Assembly (NCBI GenBank): GCA_016744335.1
Contig: JADGEO010000001.1
Coordinates: 62,001 to 126,000, forward strand
Direction of reading: 5' to 3'
Length of the DNA: 64,000 nt
Origin: Anaerolineales bacterium
GTDB taxonomy: Bacteria; Chloroflexota; Anaerolineae; Anaerolineales; Villigracilaceae
Shown here: piece by piece, positions 32,663 through 41,709 of the stretch
Position numbering within the stretch: the first letter of the stretch is position 1
How the letters are laid out: each line of letters starts with the position of its first letter
Notes under the pieces: generated by a model
Databases searched by the model: none
What the model saw: only the letters and a program-made list of their open reading frames with translations
Told to the model about the DNA's origin: nothing
Position numbers and translations under genes: made by a program

Positions 32663-33157
32663 TTAATTAATTGCCCAATATGCCCAAAGAGAAATCATGA
32701 TTACTCCTACTACAAAACGGAGTACAAACGCCCATCCCCACCCCGTTACAAGCCCTTTTGTGATTTCTTTTGCTTCTTCTGAGGTATGACCCTGATTTTT
32801 TTCTGAAAGATATAAAACAACAGGAGCGGCAATTAACCCCGCTATGGGGGAAAACATTAAACTAATGACAATACTTGCTATGCCAGCGAGCACCAGAGAT
32901 ATTTTTGCCGCACCATAATCGAGTGCCTTTTTTGCCATCAAAACGCCGTCTAAAGTATTGCCCAAAAGCATCAGAACAGTCATAATACTAAAAGCGACCC
33001 ACCCAACTGTGCCAAAGCCATTAAAAAGACCATAACCCAAGCCCGCAAGCCAAATAATAACTAAGCCAGGAAAAACGGGCATAATTAAGCCAAAAAGTCC
33101 AAATAACATGACAAGGGGAGTAACAAAAACAATTGCGGTTTCTAGCCAACCTTCCAT
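32663..33157 (-). CDS. DUF456 membrane protein
   Basis: 164 aa with four or five helices. The family pattern is readable: PLVMLFGLFGLIMPVFPG, then IIWLAGLGYGLF, then GNTLDGVLMAKKALDYGAAK, and FSPIAGLIAAPVVLYLSEKN. DUF456 proteins are small inner-membrane proteins of unknown function. AGGAG lies 7 nt before the ATG. Confidence 0.85.
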   Translation of the reverse strand: MEGWLETAIVFVTPLVMLFGLFGLIMPVFPGLVIIWLAGLGYGLFNGFGTVGWVAFSIMTVLMLLGNTLDGVLMAKKALDYGAAKISLVLAGIASIVISLMFSPIAGLIAAPVVLYLSEKNQGHTSEEAKEITKGLVTGWGWAFVLRFVVGVIMISLWAYWAIN

Positions 33158-33179
33158 AAAAAACTCCTATAAAATAAAC

Positions 33180-33278
33180 AAACCCGAAAGGTTTTTACCT
33201 GCGTTTCAATCCTACTAAAACCTGTGCATTGAAAATCTATTTATCAAAAACACTTTTAGATAAAAGCTTTCGGGTTTT
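33180..33278 (-). terminator. Long nested hairpin downstream of serS
   Basis: Outer arms AAACCCGAAAG and CTTTCGGGTTT enclose about 75 nt that include a TTTCAAT...ATTGAAA pairing and a second small stem. Position just after the serS stop on the minus strand suggests a terminator or 3'-end structure. Confidence 0.5.
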
Positions 33279-33282
33279 CGTT

Positions 33283-34551
33283 TTACTTAATAACTTCAAC
33301 GCCACCCATCCACGGGCGCAGAATTTCAGGGACAATAATCGAGCCATCTTCTTGCTGATAATTTTCCATGATGGCAATCATAACACGCGGCAATCCCATC
33401 CCTGACCCATTTAGGGTATGCACAAATTTATTCTTTTTGCTATCTTCTGGTCTATAACGGATATTTGCCCGCCGCGCCTGAAAATCGGTCACGTTCGAGA
33501 CGGAGGAAACTTCTAACCACTCGTTGCAACCCGCCGCCCAAACTTCAATGTCGTAAGTTATGGTGGCGTTGAAGCCTAAATCACCTGTGCAGAGTTGATG
33601 GATACGATAAGGCAATCCCAGCAACGCAACAGTTTCTTCGGCATCAGTCATCATTTTTTCGAAAGCGGCATCAGAATCTTCGGGCTTGACGAACATATAC
33701 ATTTCAACTTTATCAAATTGATGCCCGCGCTTAATACCGCGCACATCTCGCCCTGCGCTCATTTTTTCTCGACGGAAACAAGGGGTATAGGCAGTGTAAT
33801 TCTTCGGCAAATCGCCTTCTTCGAAGATTTCATCCATGTGGTAGCCGGTCAGCGGCACTTCGGCAGTGGGCACCATATACAAATCTTCTTCGTGATCTTT
33901 GTAAAGATTGCCTGCAAATTTTGGCAATTGCCCTGCACCATAAACAGTATCTGTTTTGACCATAAATGGCGTATATTTTTCAAGATAGCCCTGCTTGATA
34001 TGTAAATCGAGCATATAGGCAATCAGCGCACGTTGCAAACGCGCTCCTGCCCCGCTCAGAACATAAAAACGGGAACCAGTCATCTTCACACCGCGCTCAA
34101 AATCAATAATATCGAGTTCAGGACCCAAATCCCAATGTGGTTTGGGATCGAAACTAAATTCGGGAATTTCGCCAACTGTCTTGAGGACGACATTCTCGCT
34201 CTCGTCTACACCATAAGGAGTTGCATCGCTCGGGATGTTGGGCAGGGTTGCCATAGTGGACGTTAGTTCTCCGTCAACATCTCGCAGTTCATCATCCAAA
34301 GATTTGATTTTCTCCCCAACTGTGCGCATCGCGACAATCTTTTCTTGGCGAGATTCGGCATCTTTCATCCGACCAATCTCTTTAGAAACGGCATTGCGCT
34401 CGGCTTTAAGTTCTTCGACTTCACTCAAAATTTCACGCCGTTTTTCATCTAATTTTGCGAGAGTGTCTACCACCGCAACATCAGATTGGCGTTTTTTTAG
34501 CGATTCTCGCACCACGTCTGGGTTTTCACGAATTAAACGAATATCTAGCAT
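33283..34551 (-). CDS. serS: Seryl-tRNA synthetase
   Basis: 422 aa, standard length. An N-terminal coiled-coil arm (residues 30-105, [20 protein letters not shown]) that grips the long variable arm of tRNA-Ser is followed by the class II core: motif 2 [20 protein letters not shown] and motif 3 [26 protein letters not shown] lies 7 nt before the ATG. Expression is controlled by an upstream T-box leader, with a heptanucleotide hairpin repeat between its terminator and the ribosome site. Confidence 0.97.
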   Translation of the reverse strand: MLDIRLIRENPDVVRESLKKRQSDVAVVDTLAKLDEKRREILSEVEELKAERNAVSKEIGRMKDAESRQEKIVAMRTVGEKIKSLDDELRDVDGELTSTMATLPNIPSDATPYGVDESENVVLKTVGEIPEFSFDPKPHWDLGPELDIIDFERGVKMTGSRFYVLSGAGARLQRALIAYMLDLHIKQGYLEKYTPFMVKTDTVYGAGQLPKFAGNLYKDHEEDLYMVPTAEVPLTGYHMDEIFEEGDLPKNYTAYTPCFRREKMSAGRDVRGIKRGHQFDKVEMYMFVKPEDSDAAFEKMMTDAEETVALLGLPYRIHQLCTGDLGFNATITYDIEVWAAGCNEWLEVSSVSNVTDFQARRANIRYRPEDSKKNKFVHTLNGSGMGLPRVMIAIMENYQQEDGSIIVPEILRPWMGGVEVIK

Positions 34552-34566
34552 CTTGCACCTCCAATT

Positions 34567-34637
34567 GGAGACTTAAGACCTAAGACTTTAGACTTGAGCA
34601 AAAGCTTAGGTCTTAGGTCTAATGTCTAAAGTCTTTA
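34567..34637. repeat. Heptanucleotide hairpin repeat upstream of serS
   Basis: GACTTAAGACCTAAGACTTT pairs with 7-mer runs (ggtctta ggtctaa tgtctaa agtcttt) across GAGCAAAAGC. It sits between the T-box terminator and the serS ribosome site, ending 16 nt upstream of the ATG. Confidence 0.8.
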
Positions 34638-34639
34638 AA

Positions 34640-34935
34640 AAACAAAAACGCCCCGAACCACAGCAGGACGAGGGGCGCTCGTGGTGCCACCTGCTTTCGT
34701 CACCTTTCGCAGAAAGGCAACCTCTATAACGCTATAACGGGCGTACCCGTCTCTCTTAGGATAATAATCTCTGCGAGAACAACGTGGTACTACAAGGGTA
34801 AGCCTCGTAGTAATCGCATTAGCGATTAGACCAATCGAAGTGGATTTCGCTACTTTGCCGACCATCTCGCACTACCGATGGCTCTCTGCACGGTTAGATA
34901 GGTACTTATCTTCGAGTTCGTTTTATTTATTGGCT
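34640..34935 (-). promoter_or_regulatory. T-box riboswitch of serS
   Basis: The minus-strand leader contains the T-box core GCAGGTGGCACCACGAGC (34678-34695), where ACC/GGUGG-type pairing with uncharged tRNA would form the antiterminator. A terminator follows (34649-34677, CGCCCC/GGGGCG, then TTTTTGTTTTTT). Stem I has a GCCATC/GATGGTC distal hairpin and a loop CGAAAUCCACUUCG. Its UCC (34842-34844) reads as the serine specifier codon, agreeing with the gene downstream. Low serine charging should raise serS expression. Confidence 0.92.
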
Positions 34936-34937
34936 TT

Positions 34938-34965
34938 ATTATATACAGAGGAGAGAGTGTGTCAA
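34938..34965 (-). promoter_or_regulatory. Consensus sigma-70 promoter of the serS T-box
   Basis: TTGACA and TATAAT separated by 16 nt on the minus strand, directly upstream of the T-box stem I. This is the cleanest housekeeping promoter in the window. Confidence 0.85.
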
Positions 34966-35066
34966 GTAAATGAGGAAAAAGAACAGCAAAGGTAATAAGA
35001 GGCGCGCTAAAAGTTACTTTAACGGTATCAAGCTCAAATTTACGCGCGTTCCGATATATCTAAAAA

Positions 35067-35100
35067 AAATCCCCGTTCCTTTTACAGGAGCGGGGATTTT
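35067..35100 (-). terminator. Terminator of maeB
   Basis: AAAATCCCCG..CGGGGATTTT arms, followed by eight T on the minus strand. The region from 34966 to 35066 shows no gene. Confidence 0.9.
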
Positions 35101-35138
35101 CTTTTTCGCGTACGCTTATCTAAATCGTTCCCCAAAAA

Positions 35139-37394
35139 CTAGTCTCGGCTCATTGCATCCATTACGGCTACGGCGGCAATTTCTACGATGTCGTTTACTT
35201 CGTCACCTTGTTGCAAAACGTGGACAGGTGCGCCCGTGCCAACAAGAATAGGCCCAATGGCTTTGGCTTTACCTAGGCGGGCAAGTAACTTGTAGGAGAT
35301 ATTTGCGGCATCAAGAGATGGGAAAATGAGCACATTGGCATCTTTGACTGCGCTAAAAGGGAAACGTTTTTCAATAAATCTAGGAACCACAGCAGTATCG
35401 GCTTGCATTTCACCTTCACTGGGAATATCGGGGTGTTTTTCTTTCATCAGTTCAGCCGCTTTTGCTACTTTATTCGAGAGTGGGTGATCTGTAGAACCAA
35501 AATCAGAGAAGGAAAGGAAGGCTACGCGCGGGTTAATTTCTATGCTTTTAGCAAAATTTGCCGCTAAGGATGCAATCTCTACCAAATCTTCTGCGCTAGG
35601 GTCAATGTTGACTGTGGTATCAGCAAAAATATAGGCTTTTGCATCTACAATCATAATATAAAGCCCTGCAACAAGGTCTGTGCCTTTTGCTGTGTGGTGA
35701 ATTTTCAGTGCCGGGCGAAGTACGTCAGGATAATCGTAAGTGAGGCCAGAAACAACCGCATCGGCTTCACCCATGCGAATCATCATAGGCGCAAAGACAT
35801 TCGAACGCCGCATCACTTCTTCGGCATAGGCTTGTGTCATGCCCTTGCGTTGGCGCATTTCATAATAGACTTCTCCATATTTTTTGCGCCTCCCTATATC
35901 ACGTGGGTTAATAATTTCTGGCTCAAATTCGAGGGCTAATTCTTCAATTTTTATCTTAATTCTCTCTGCGTTACCCAATAAAATTGGATGCCCGATACCC
36001 TCATCTTGCACGCGGAAAGCGGCACGAATGATTTTTGCCTCTTCGCCTTCCTCAAAAACTACTCGTTTTGTGCCACCCGATGATTTGGCTTTGTTCATAA
36101 TCAAATGGTGCATTCGAGCACCTTTGCCTTGCCTGAACGCTAATTCTTCGCGATATTTTTCGATGTCTATTGTTTTGCGTGCTACACCAGAATCCATTGC
36201 GGCTTGCGCAATTGCGGGCGCTTCCCAGAGTAAAACGCGTGGATCCATGGCGGCAGGAATAATATATTCACGTCCAAACTTCATGCTTTCTTTATTATAG
36301 GCACGTAAAACGCTATCTGGCACATCTTCTTTGGTGAGTTCGGCTAAAGCCTTAACCGCCGCAACTTTCATTTCTTCATTGATAGCGGTGGCACGCACAT
36401 CTAACGCACCACGGAAGATGAAGGGAAATCCTAAAACATTATTGATCTGATTGGGGTAATCTGAACGCCCTGTAGCAATGATACAATCGGGTCGAACGGC
36501 TAATGCCTCTTCAGGCATAATCTCTGGAATCGGATTTGCCATAGCGAAAATAATGGGGTCTTTTGCCATAGTTTTCACCATTTCTGGCTTTAAAACACCT
36601 GCCACAGAAAGACCATAAAAAACATCTGCGCCAACCACTGCATCCGCAAGAGTACGTCTGTCAGTTTCGCACACAAATTCTTTTTTATATTTATTCAAGC
36701 CCTCGCGCTCATGATGCAAAACGCCTCGAGAATCGAGCATCATTAAATTTTCTTTCTTTACGCCAAGACGAATTGCCATTTTGCTACACGAAATCGCGGA
36801 TGCCCCTGCCCCATTCACAACGACTTTAATTTCATCAATTTTCTTATCGATAATTTCTAAGGCATTGATCAAACCAGCCGAAGAAATTATGGCTGTGCCA
36901 TGTTGGTCATCATGAAAAACGGGGATCGGAAGCATCTCTTTAAGACGTGTTTCAATTTCAAAACATTCTGGGGCTTTAATATCTTCAAGATTGATGCCAC
37001 CAAAAGTGGGTGAAATTGCCGCCACAACTTTAATAATCTCTTCAACGTCCAATTCATTTACTTCAATATCAAAAACATCTACATCGGCAAATTTCTTAAA
37101 AAGAACACCCTTGCCTTCCATAACAGGCTTAGATGCCAAGGGACCTAAGTTTCCTAATCCTAAAATGGCTGTGCCATTACTGACCACCGCGACCAAATTT
37201 CCTTTTGATGTATATTCATAGGCATCCTCTGCGCTCTTAGCAATATCTAACACAGGTTCAGCTACGCCAGGTGAATACGCCAAACTCAATTGACGTTCAG
37301 TGTCCATCGGCTTGGTTGGAACAACCTCGATCTTGCCAGGTTTCCCCTTCAAGCGGTGATACTCCAAAGCCTCTTCACGAGTAAACTTGCTCAT
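35139..37394 (-). CDS. maeB: NADP-dependent malic enzyme with phosphotransacetylase-like domain
   Basis: 751 aa, the two-domain MaeB length. Residues 1-425 are malic enzyme ([76 protein letters not shown]). Residues 430-751 resemble phosphotransacetylase ([59 protein letters not shown]). It decarboxylates malate to pyruvate; in characterised MaeB the C-terminal part is allosteric. AAGGAG precedes the ATG. A CTTGAGGAAACTCAAG inverted repeat (37462-37477) lies in the promoter region. Confidence 0.96.
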   Translation of the reverse strand: MSKFTREEALEYHRLKGKPGKIEVVPTKPMDTERQLSLAYSPGVAEPVLDIAKSAEDAYEYTSKGNLVAVVSNGTAILGLGNLGPLASKPVMEGKGVLFKKFADVDVFDIEVNELDVEEIIKVVAAISPTFGGINLEDIKAPECFEIETRLKEMLPIPVFHDDQHGTAIISSAGLINALEIIDKKIDEIKVVVNGAGASAISCSKMAIRLGVKKENLMMLDSRGVLHHEREGLNKYKKEFVCETDRRTLADAVVGADVFYGLSVAGVLKPEMVKTMAKDPIIFAMANPIPEIMPEEALAVRPDCIIATGRSDYPNQINNVLGFPFIFRGALDVRATAINEEMKVAAVKALAELTKEDVPDSVLRAYNKESMKFGREYIIPAAMDPRVLLWEAPAIAQAAMDSGVARKTIDIEKYREELAFRQGKGARMHHLIMNKAKSSGGTKRVVFEEGEEAKIIRAAFRVQDEGIGHPILLGNAERIKIKIEELALEFEPEIINPRDIGRRKKYGEVYYEMRQRKGMTQAYAEEVMRRSNVFAPMMIRMGEADAVVSGLTYDYPDVLRPALKIHHTAKGTDLVAGLYIMIVDAKAYIFADTTVNIDPSAEDLVEIASLAANFAKSIEINPRVAFLSFSDFGSTDHPLSNKVAKAAELMKEKHPDIPSEGEMQADTAVVPRFIEKRFPFSAVKDANVLIFPSLDAANISYKLLARLGKAKAIGPILVGTGAPVHVLQQGDEVNDIVEIAAVAVMDAMSRD

Positions 37395-37461
37395 ACTGTC
37401 TCCTTGTGCACATCTGAAATTTTCAAATGCGCTCTTAGCTATATTTTAGCTTTTTTATACT

Positions 37462-37477
37462 TGAGTTTCCTCAAGCA
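37462..37477. promoter_or_regulatory. Inverted repeat in the maeB promoter region
   Basis: CTTGAG-GAAA-CTCAAG about 68 nt upstream of the maeB ATG; it could be an operator or mRNA hairpin. The rest of 37478-37660 holds no convincing gene. Confidence 0.35.
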
Positions 37478-37660
37478 ACTGGATTATGACATAAGCAACG
37501 AAACCTATATAGTTCCTTTTGTCATATATCTTTGATGATGCCTGCAAGGTTTGATTTAGGATAACATGCGCCGCGACGCGCGTGCCCCAAACAGGAGTGC
37601 ATTTCAGGAACATCTTTTTAACAATCTTCGTGAGTGCCGCCCAAAAACTTATACAAAAAA

Positions 37661-37689
37661 AGACCGAGTGCTTTAAAAGCACTCGGTCT
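37661..37689 (-). terminator. Terminator of hypE
   Basis: Perfect 13-bp arms AGACCGAGTGCTT/AAGCACTCGGTCT around TAA, then a T-run on the minus strand. It lies 32 nt after the hypE stop. Confidence 0.92.
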
Positions 37690-37721
37690 ATGAATATGAT
37701 TTTCATACCCCTTCACGGATA

Positions 37722-38798
37722 TCAACAAATCCTTGGCAACAACTCTCCCGCGGGCAAATCAACCACTCGTGAGCCGCCGATTGCCGTTTTTGCCACAACA
37801 CGACCTGCATGCTCTTCTACCACACACCCAATAATAGCCGCATCTTTTCCATATTCATTTTTACGCATCACGCCTAAAATTTCATCTGCAATATCAGGTG
37901 AAACAATGGCTACCAATTTGCCTTCATTGGCAATATAAAATGGGTCGAGTCCAAGCATTTCACACGCCGCATTCACAGCGGCATTAACGGGCACTTTGGT
38001 TTCTTCAAACTCAATACCTACTTTAGACGAATCTGCCAATTCGTTTAACACTGCCGATAATCCGCCGCGCGTAGCGTCTCTCAAACAGTGTATGCCCCCC
38101 TTGCTCTCTGTAGCCTCTAGCATCTCTGCAATCATCTCATGTAAAGGCGCAGTATCACTTATAATTTGGCTCTCAAATTCTAGCCCTTCACGTTTAGACA
38201 TAATTGCCATCCCGTGATCGCCCATTGTTCCGCTGACGAGTATCACATCACCAGGACGGGCGTTTTTAGCGGCAATATCTACACCATCGGGAATCATCCC
38301 AAAGCCAGATGTGTTGATGAAGATTCCGTCACCGTGCCCTTTATTGACTACTTTTGTATCCCCTGTCACAATTTGCACGCCCGCTTTTTTCGCCGCATGT
38401 GCCATTGAAGTTACTACTGCGCCTAGCGTTTCCATCTCTAAACCTTCTTCGAGAATGAATCCTACTGAAAGGTAGCGCGGTTTTGCGCCGCTCATGGCAA
38501 TATCATTCACAGTACCGTTAACCGCTAAATCACCAATATCCCCGCCGGGGAAGATGATGGGGCTAACGACAAAAGAATCGGTCGAAAACGCCAAACGTCC
38601 GCCCGGATTTAACGCGCCAATGTCTAACGCCGTAGAATCGCCCATTTGCGCAAGCAAGTCGTTATGCAAGAGCGGTGCGAAGAGATGTCCAATTAAGTCG
38701 TTCATCATCTTGCCGCCCGCACCGTGCCCCATCACAATTTTGGGGTAATTTTTTAAGGGAATTGGGCAAGTCCAGCCATCAAAAGAAGGGTTCGTCAT
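37722..38798 (-). CDS. hypE: Hydrogenase maturation protein HypE
   Basis: 358 aa. HypE dehydrates a carbamoylated C-terminal Cys to the thiocyanate that supplies the CN ligands of NiFe hydrogenase. The PRIC C-terminus that carries this Cys is present (LPAGELLPRIC). AIR-synthase-like signatures are GHGAGGKMMNDLIGHLFAP, STDSFVVSPIIFPGGDIGDL, TGDTKVVNKGHGDG and RDATRGGLSAVLNELA. No other hyp or hydrogenase gene is in the window. GAGGAC precedes the ATG. Confidence 0.95.
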   Translation of the reverse strand: MTNPSFDGWTCPIPLKNYPKIVMGHGAGGKMMNDLIGHLFAPLLHNDLLAQMGDSTALDIGALNPGGRLAFSTDSFVVSPIIFPGGDIGDLAVNGTVNDIAMSGAKPRYLSVGFILEEGLEMETLGAVVTSMAHAAKKAGVQIVTGDTKVVNKGHGDGIFINTSGFGMIPDGVDIAAKNARPGDVILVSGTMGDHGMAIMSKREGLEFESQIISDTAPLHEMIAEMLEATESKGGIHCLRDATRGGLSAVLNELADSSKVGIEFEETKVPVNAAVNAACEMLGLDPFYIANEGKLVAIVSPDIADEILGVMRKNEYGKDAAIIGCVVEEHAGRVVAKTAIGGSRVVDLPAGELLPRIC

Positions 38799-38872
38799 AA
38801 AGTCCTCATTATTTAGAATTTCTCCCTATTGTACTACCACTCTTGTAATTTTTTACGCGAATCTCAGAGAAA

Positions 38873-38881
38873 TGATAAAAT
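38873..38881 (+). promoter_or_regulatory. Extended -10 promoter of thrC
   Basis: TGATAAAAT about 78 nt before the ATG. Confidence 0.45.
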
Positions 38882-38959
38882 AACTTTCCAAAACCTCCCT
38901 TCCCGCTGGGGACAGCGACAAAAACTAAGAGACAAAAAGCTTAATTAAAGGAAAATACC

Positions 38960-40201
38960 ATGACTAAGTTTCTCGGCTACCAATGCTCACTTTGCGATAA
39001 AAAATATGCTCCTGATGAAGCAACCTACACCTGCCCCGATTGTGGTGGTAATTTAAATGTTTTGCTTGATTATAAAGCGATTAACGAAAAATATCAGCCT
39101 GAAGATATCACTTCACGCTCAACAAATTCGCTATGGCGATATTTACCCCTTTTGCCTGTTTCAAATCCCGGCGGCGAGGAAACGCCTCTTTACGCCGCGG
39201 GCTGGACACCTACTTTTGCCCTCCCTACATTAGCTGAGAAGTTGGGATTAGACAATCTCTGGCTTAAAGATGAGAGTTCGAACCCTACCGCGTCTTTCAA
39301 AGATCGCGCTAGCGCAATTTTGGTTGCCCGTGCTAAAGAAATTGATGCCGAAGTTATCGTAACCGCTTCCACGGGAAACGCAGGGGCGGCTTTAGCAGGT
39401 ATGTCTGCCGCTGTAGGGCAAAAATCAGTTATTTTTGCACCAAAAACAGCCCCTGTGGCAAAGATTGCCCAATTATTGATTTTTGGTGCGAAAGTAATGC
39501 TCGTAGATGGCACTTATGATGATGCCGTTGAATTGGCAGTTAAAGCCGCAGATGAGTTTGGTTGGTATTGTCGTAACACGGGCTACAACCCCTTCACCAC
39601 AGAGGGCAAAAAGACCGCCGCTTTCGAGATTTGGGAATGGTCGCTTAAAGCCCTTGCTGATAACGATAAGCCTCTCTCCGTTTTCGTCTCTGTGGGTGAT
39701 GGCAATATCATTTCAGGTATTCACAAAGGCTTCAAAGATTTGCTTGCGCTAGGCTGGATGAAGAAAATGCCACGCATTTTCGGAATCCAAGCCGAGGGGT
39801 CTGCCGCTATTGCCAATGCTTATAATGCAAAAACAGAAGAAATTACAGCTATCTCTGCCACCACTTCGGCAGATAGTATTTCTGTAGATATGCCTAGCGA
39901 TGGTGTGCGTGCAGTTCGTGCCGCGACAGAAACAGGTGGTGCATATATCACAGTGACCGATGAACAAATCATCGCGTCCATAGCAGAGCTTGGTAAAGTT
40001 GGCATTTTCGCAGAGCCAGCTGGGGCTACAGCTTATGCCGGTCTAACCGTAGCAAGCCAAACACACGCGGTGAAACAGGGCGATCCCATTCTGGTTGTAA
40101 ATACGGGTAGTGGTCTCAAAGATGTAAATGCCGCACTAAAAGCGGTATCCGAAGCCCCCCTAATTACGCCAACGTTGGAAGCAGTGAAAGCAAATTTATA
40201 A
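38960..40201 (+). CDS. thrC: Threonine synthase
   Basis: 413 aa. An N-terminal zinc ribbon (CSLCDKKYAPDEATYTCPDC, residues 9-28) marks this branch of ThrC. The PLP lysine lies in NPTASFKDRASAI and the phosphate-binding loop in TASTGNAGAALAG; VNTGSGLKDVNAAL is near the end. It converts O-phosphohomoserine to threonine. AAAGGA lies upstream of the ATG. The AI-2E-type permease follows by 40 nt on the same strand. Confidence 0.95.
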   Translation: MTKFLGYQCSLCDKKYAPDEATYTCPDCGGNLNVLLDYKAINEKYQPEDITSRSTNSLWRYLPLLPVSNPGGEETPLYAAGWTPTFALPTLAEKLGLDNLWLKDESSNPTASFKDRASAILVARAKEIDAEVIVTASTGNAGAALAGMSAAVGQKSVIFAPKTAPVAKIAQLLIFGAKVMLVDGTYDDAVELAVKAADEFGWYCRNTGYNPFTTEGKKTAAFEIWEWSLKALADNDKPLSVFVSVGDGNIISGIHKGFKDLLALGWMKKMPRIFGIQAEGSAAIANAYNAKTEEITAISATTSADSISVDMPSDGVRAVRAATETGGAYITVTDEQIIASIAELGKVGIFAEPAGATAYAGLTVASQTHAVKQGDPILVVNTGSGLKDVNAALKAVSEAPLITPTLEAVKANL

Positions 40202-40241
40202 TCTTTAAGTAGGTACTTAATTTTTTCAAGGAAATTCTTTT

Positions 40242-41339
40242 ATGGATAATGAATGGTCACCTCGTGCCAGATATTTCTTACTGATATTGCTGATTGTTTT
40301 TCTGGTCGCAGTAGCTTGGTATATTCGGCCACTTTTTACGCCCTTATTAATTGCGGCATTATTTGCGTATGTATTAAACCCCATAGTTGACTTTCTTGAA
40401 AAAAAAGCGCGCCTCAAACATAAAGTAGCTGTAAACATCGCCTATTTTTTAACCCTTGCCATGATTTTCTCTGTCCCCGCAACGGTGGTGCCAATTATCG
40501 TGCGCGAGGTGCAAGAAGTTACTACCGATTTATCTGATTTACCGAATTTTGTGCAAAGCTTATTAGAACAAACCATAGTCATTGGGGGCTTAACATTGAG
40601 CCTAGCCTCTTTAGGCATAGAATTAGCCGAGCCACTTTCTAAATTACTAGAATTCGTGCCTGAAAATACGCTAAAACTCATCGAAGCAACCTCACGGCAA
40701 ATTGCATGGGTTTTGGTAATCATTATTACTTCATACCATTTCATCAACGATTGGGATGAGATAAAAGAATGGCTTTTTCGTATTCCACCTAAAAAACTGC
40801 AAAGTGATGTCCACCGCTTATATGACAAAATTGCCGATATTTGGAATATCTATTTGCGCGGTCAGATTGCCTTAATTGCTATTTTAAGCGTAATTTATGC
40901 ACTGGCTTGGTCTGTCGTTGGCTTGCCTGGTGCGCTATTATTAGGCGTTTTAGCAGGGTTTCTCAATATCATTCCCGAACTAGGGCCCTTTATCGCGGCA
41001 TCATTGGCTTTCGTAATTGCCCTTATGCAAGGCTCCACCTTTCTCGAGATGTCAAATTTTTGGTTTGCTGCGCTGGTTGTAGGTATTTTTATAGTTATCA
41101 ACTACGGTAAAAATATCTGGTTAATGCCAAAAATCTTCGGCAAAAGCTTAGATTTGCACGATGGCGTAATTTTTGTAGCTATCATTGCCGCTGTTGTGAT
41201 TAATGGAATTCTGGGAGTCTTGATCGTTATCCCGCTTTTAGCATCGGCACTGGTCGTCATCAAATATCTACGCAAACGTGTTTTGGGCTTGCCACCGTTC
41301 CCCGAGCAGGATAGCGAAGATGACCTTGGCGAGGCATAA
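40242..41339 (+). CDS. AI-2E-family transporter
   Basis: 365 aa with about eight helices in the PerM/YdiK/TqsA pattern. A two-helix start (LLIVFLVAVAWYIRPLFTPL) is followed by PLLIAALFAYVLNPIVDFLE, a cytoplasmic segment with LRGQIALIAILSVIYALAWS, then PGALLLGVLAGFLNIIPELG and PFIAASLAFVIALMQG. The family includes autoinducer-2 exporters and Na+/H+ antiporters; the substrate here is open. AAGGAAATTC precedes the ATG. Confidence 0.9.
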   Translation: MDNEWSPRARYFLLILLIVFLVAVAWYIRPLFTPLLIAALFAYVLNPIVDFLEKKARLKHKVAVNIAYFLTLAMIFSVPATVVPIIVREVQEVTTDLSDLPNFVQSLLEQTIVIGGLTLSLASLGIELAEPLSKLLEFVPENTLKLIEATSRQIAWVLVIIITSYHFINDWDEIKEWLFRIPPKKLQSDVHRLYDKIADIWNIYLRGQIALIAILSVIYALAWSVVGLPGALLLGVLAGFLNIIPELGPFIAASLAFVIALMQGSTFLEMSNFWFAALVVGIFIVINYGKNIWLMPKIFGKSLDLHDGVIFVAIIAAVVINGILGVLIVIPLLASALVVIKYLRKRVLGLPPFPEQDSEDDLGEA

Positions 41340-41354
41340 ATTGCTTACCATATA

Positions 41355-41665
41355 ATAGACTCTATCGAGAATAAGGTTTTTAACCGCCAATCCTCGCTAA
41401 AAAAAAATAGTGAGGATTGGAGAAGATTGCCGGTTTAAAATCCAAGAACTCTATGACGGTTCTAGTCACATGACAGTTTGGAAGAAGAAGCGCGTGTTGG
41501 TTGAGTAGGCGATGCTTTTCGCCGTATCGAAACCAAGAATTAGTATAAAATCGGCTTTTTCGTGGCTTCGATACACTCCGAAAAAGCATTCGGAGCTACT
41601 CAGCCACCTGCAAAAACAAAAGTGTCATGTCGTTAGTGACGGTTTTTATTTCCAATAGAGTCTAT
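41355..41665. mobile_element. Non-coding MITE-like element with nested inverted repeats
   Basis: This gene-free 310-bp segment is bounded by 11-nt terminal repeats ATAGACTCTAT/ATAGAGTCTAT. Inside are CCAATCCTC/GAGGATTGG (near 41387-41420), GTCACATGACA facing TGTCATGTCGTTAGTGAC, and two oppositely oriented REP-like hairpins at 41497-41536 and 41562-41607. No ORF of note lies inside. The terminal sequence matches the element at 6.9 kb, which suggests a non-autonomous family. Confidence 0.6.
41497..41607. repeat. Pair of oppositely oriented REP-like hairpins
   Basis: Copy 1 (41497-41536) starts TTGGTTGAGTAGGCGA and ends TCGAAACCAA. Copy 2 (41562-41607) starts GTGGCTTCGATACACTCCG and ends CTACTCAGCCAC. 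They are inverted relatives of one unit of the TTCGATAC...CTACTCA type that is widespread in bacterial intergenic DNA. Confidence 0.7.
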
Positions 41666-41666
41666 A

Positions 41667-41703
41667 AAAGCTCCCATTTTCTTTTGATGATATGGGAGCT
41701 TTC
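41667..41703 (-). terminator. Terminator of the queuosine-precursor transporter
   Basis: AAAGCTCCCAT/ATGGGAGCTTT arms just after the stop codon on the minus strand, partly joined to the end of the MITE-like element. Confidence 0.8.
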
Positions 41704-41709
41704 ATTTCC

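Noticed and set aside
33203..33237. GTTTCAATCC...ATTGAAA resembling a single CRISPR repeat
   Set aside because: Only one copy, no spacer-repeat periodicity and no cas genes; it is better explained as the inner part of the hairpin after serS.
34970..35251. 93-codon plus-strand ORF beside the serS promoter
   Set aside because: It crosses the maeB terminator and the antisense of the maeB 3' end; no ribosome site.
37455..37706. 83-codon minus-strand ORF between hypE and maeB
   Set aside because: It runs through the hypE terminator, has no ribosome site and shows no recognisable composition; treated as chance.
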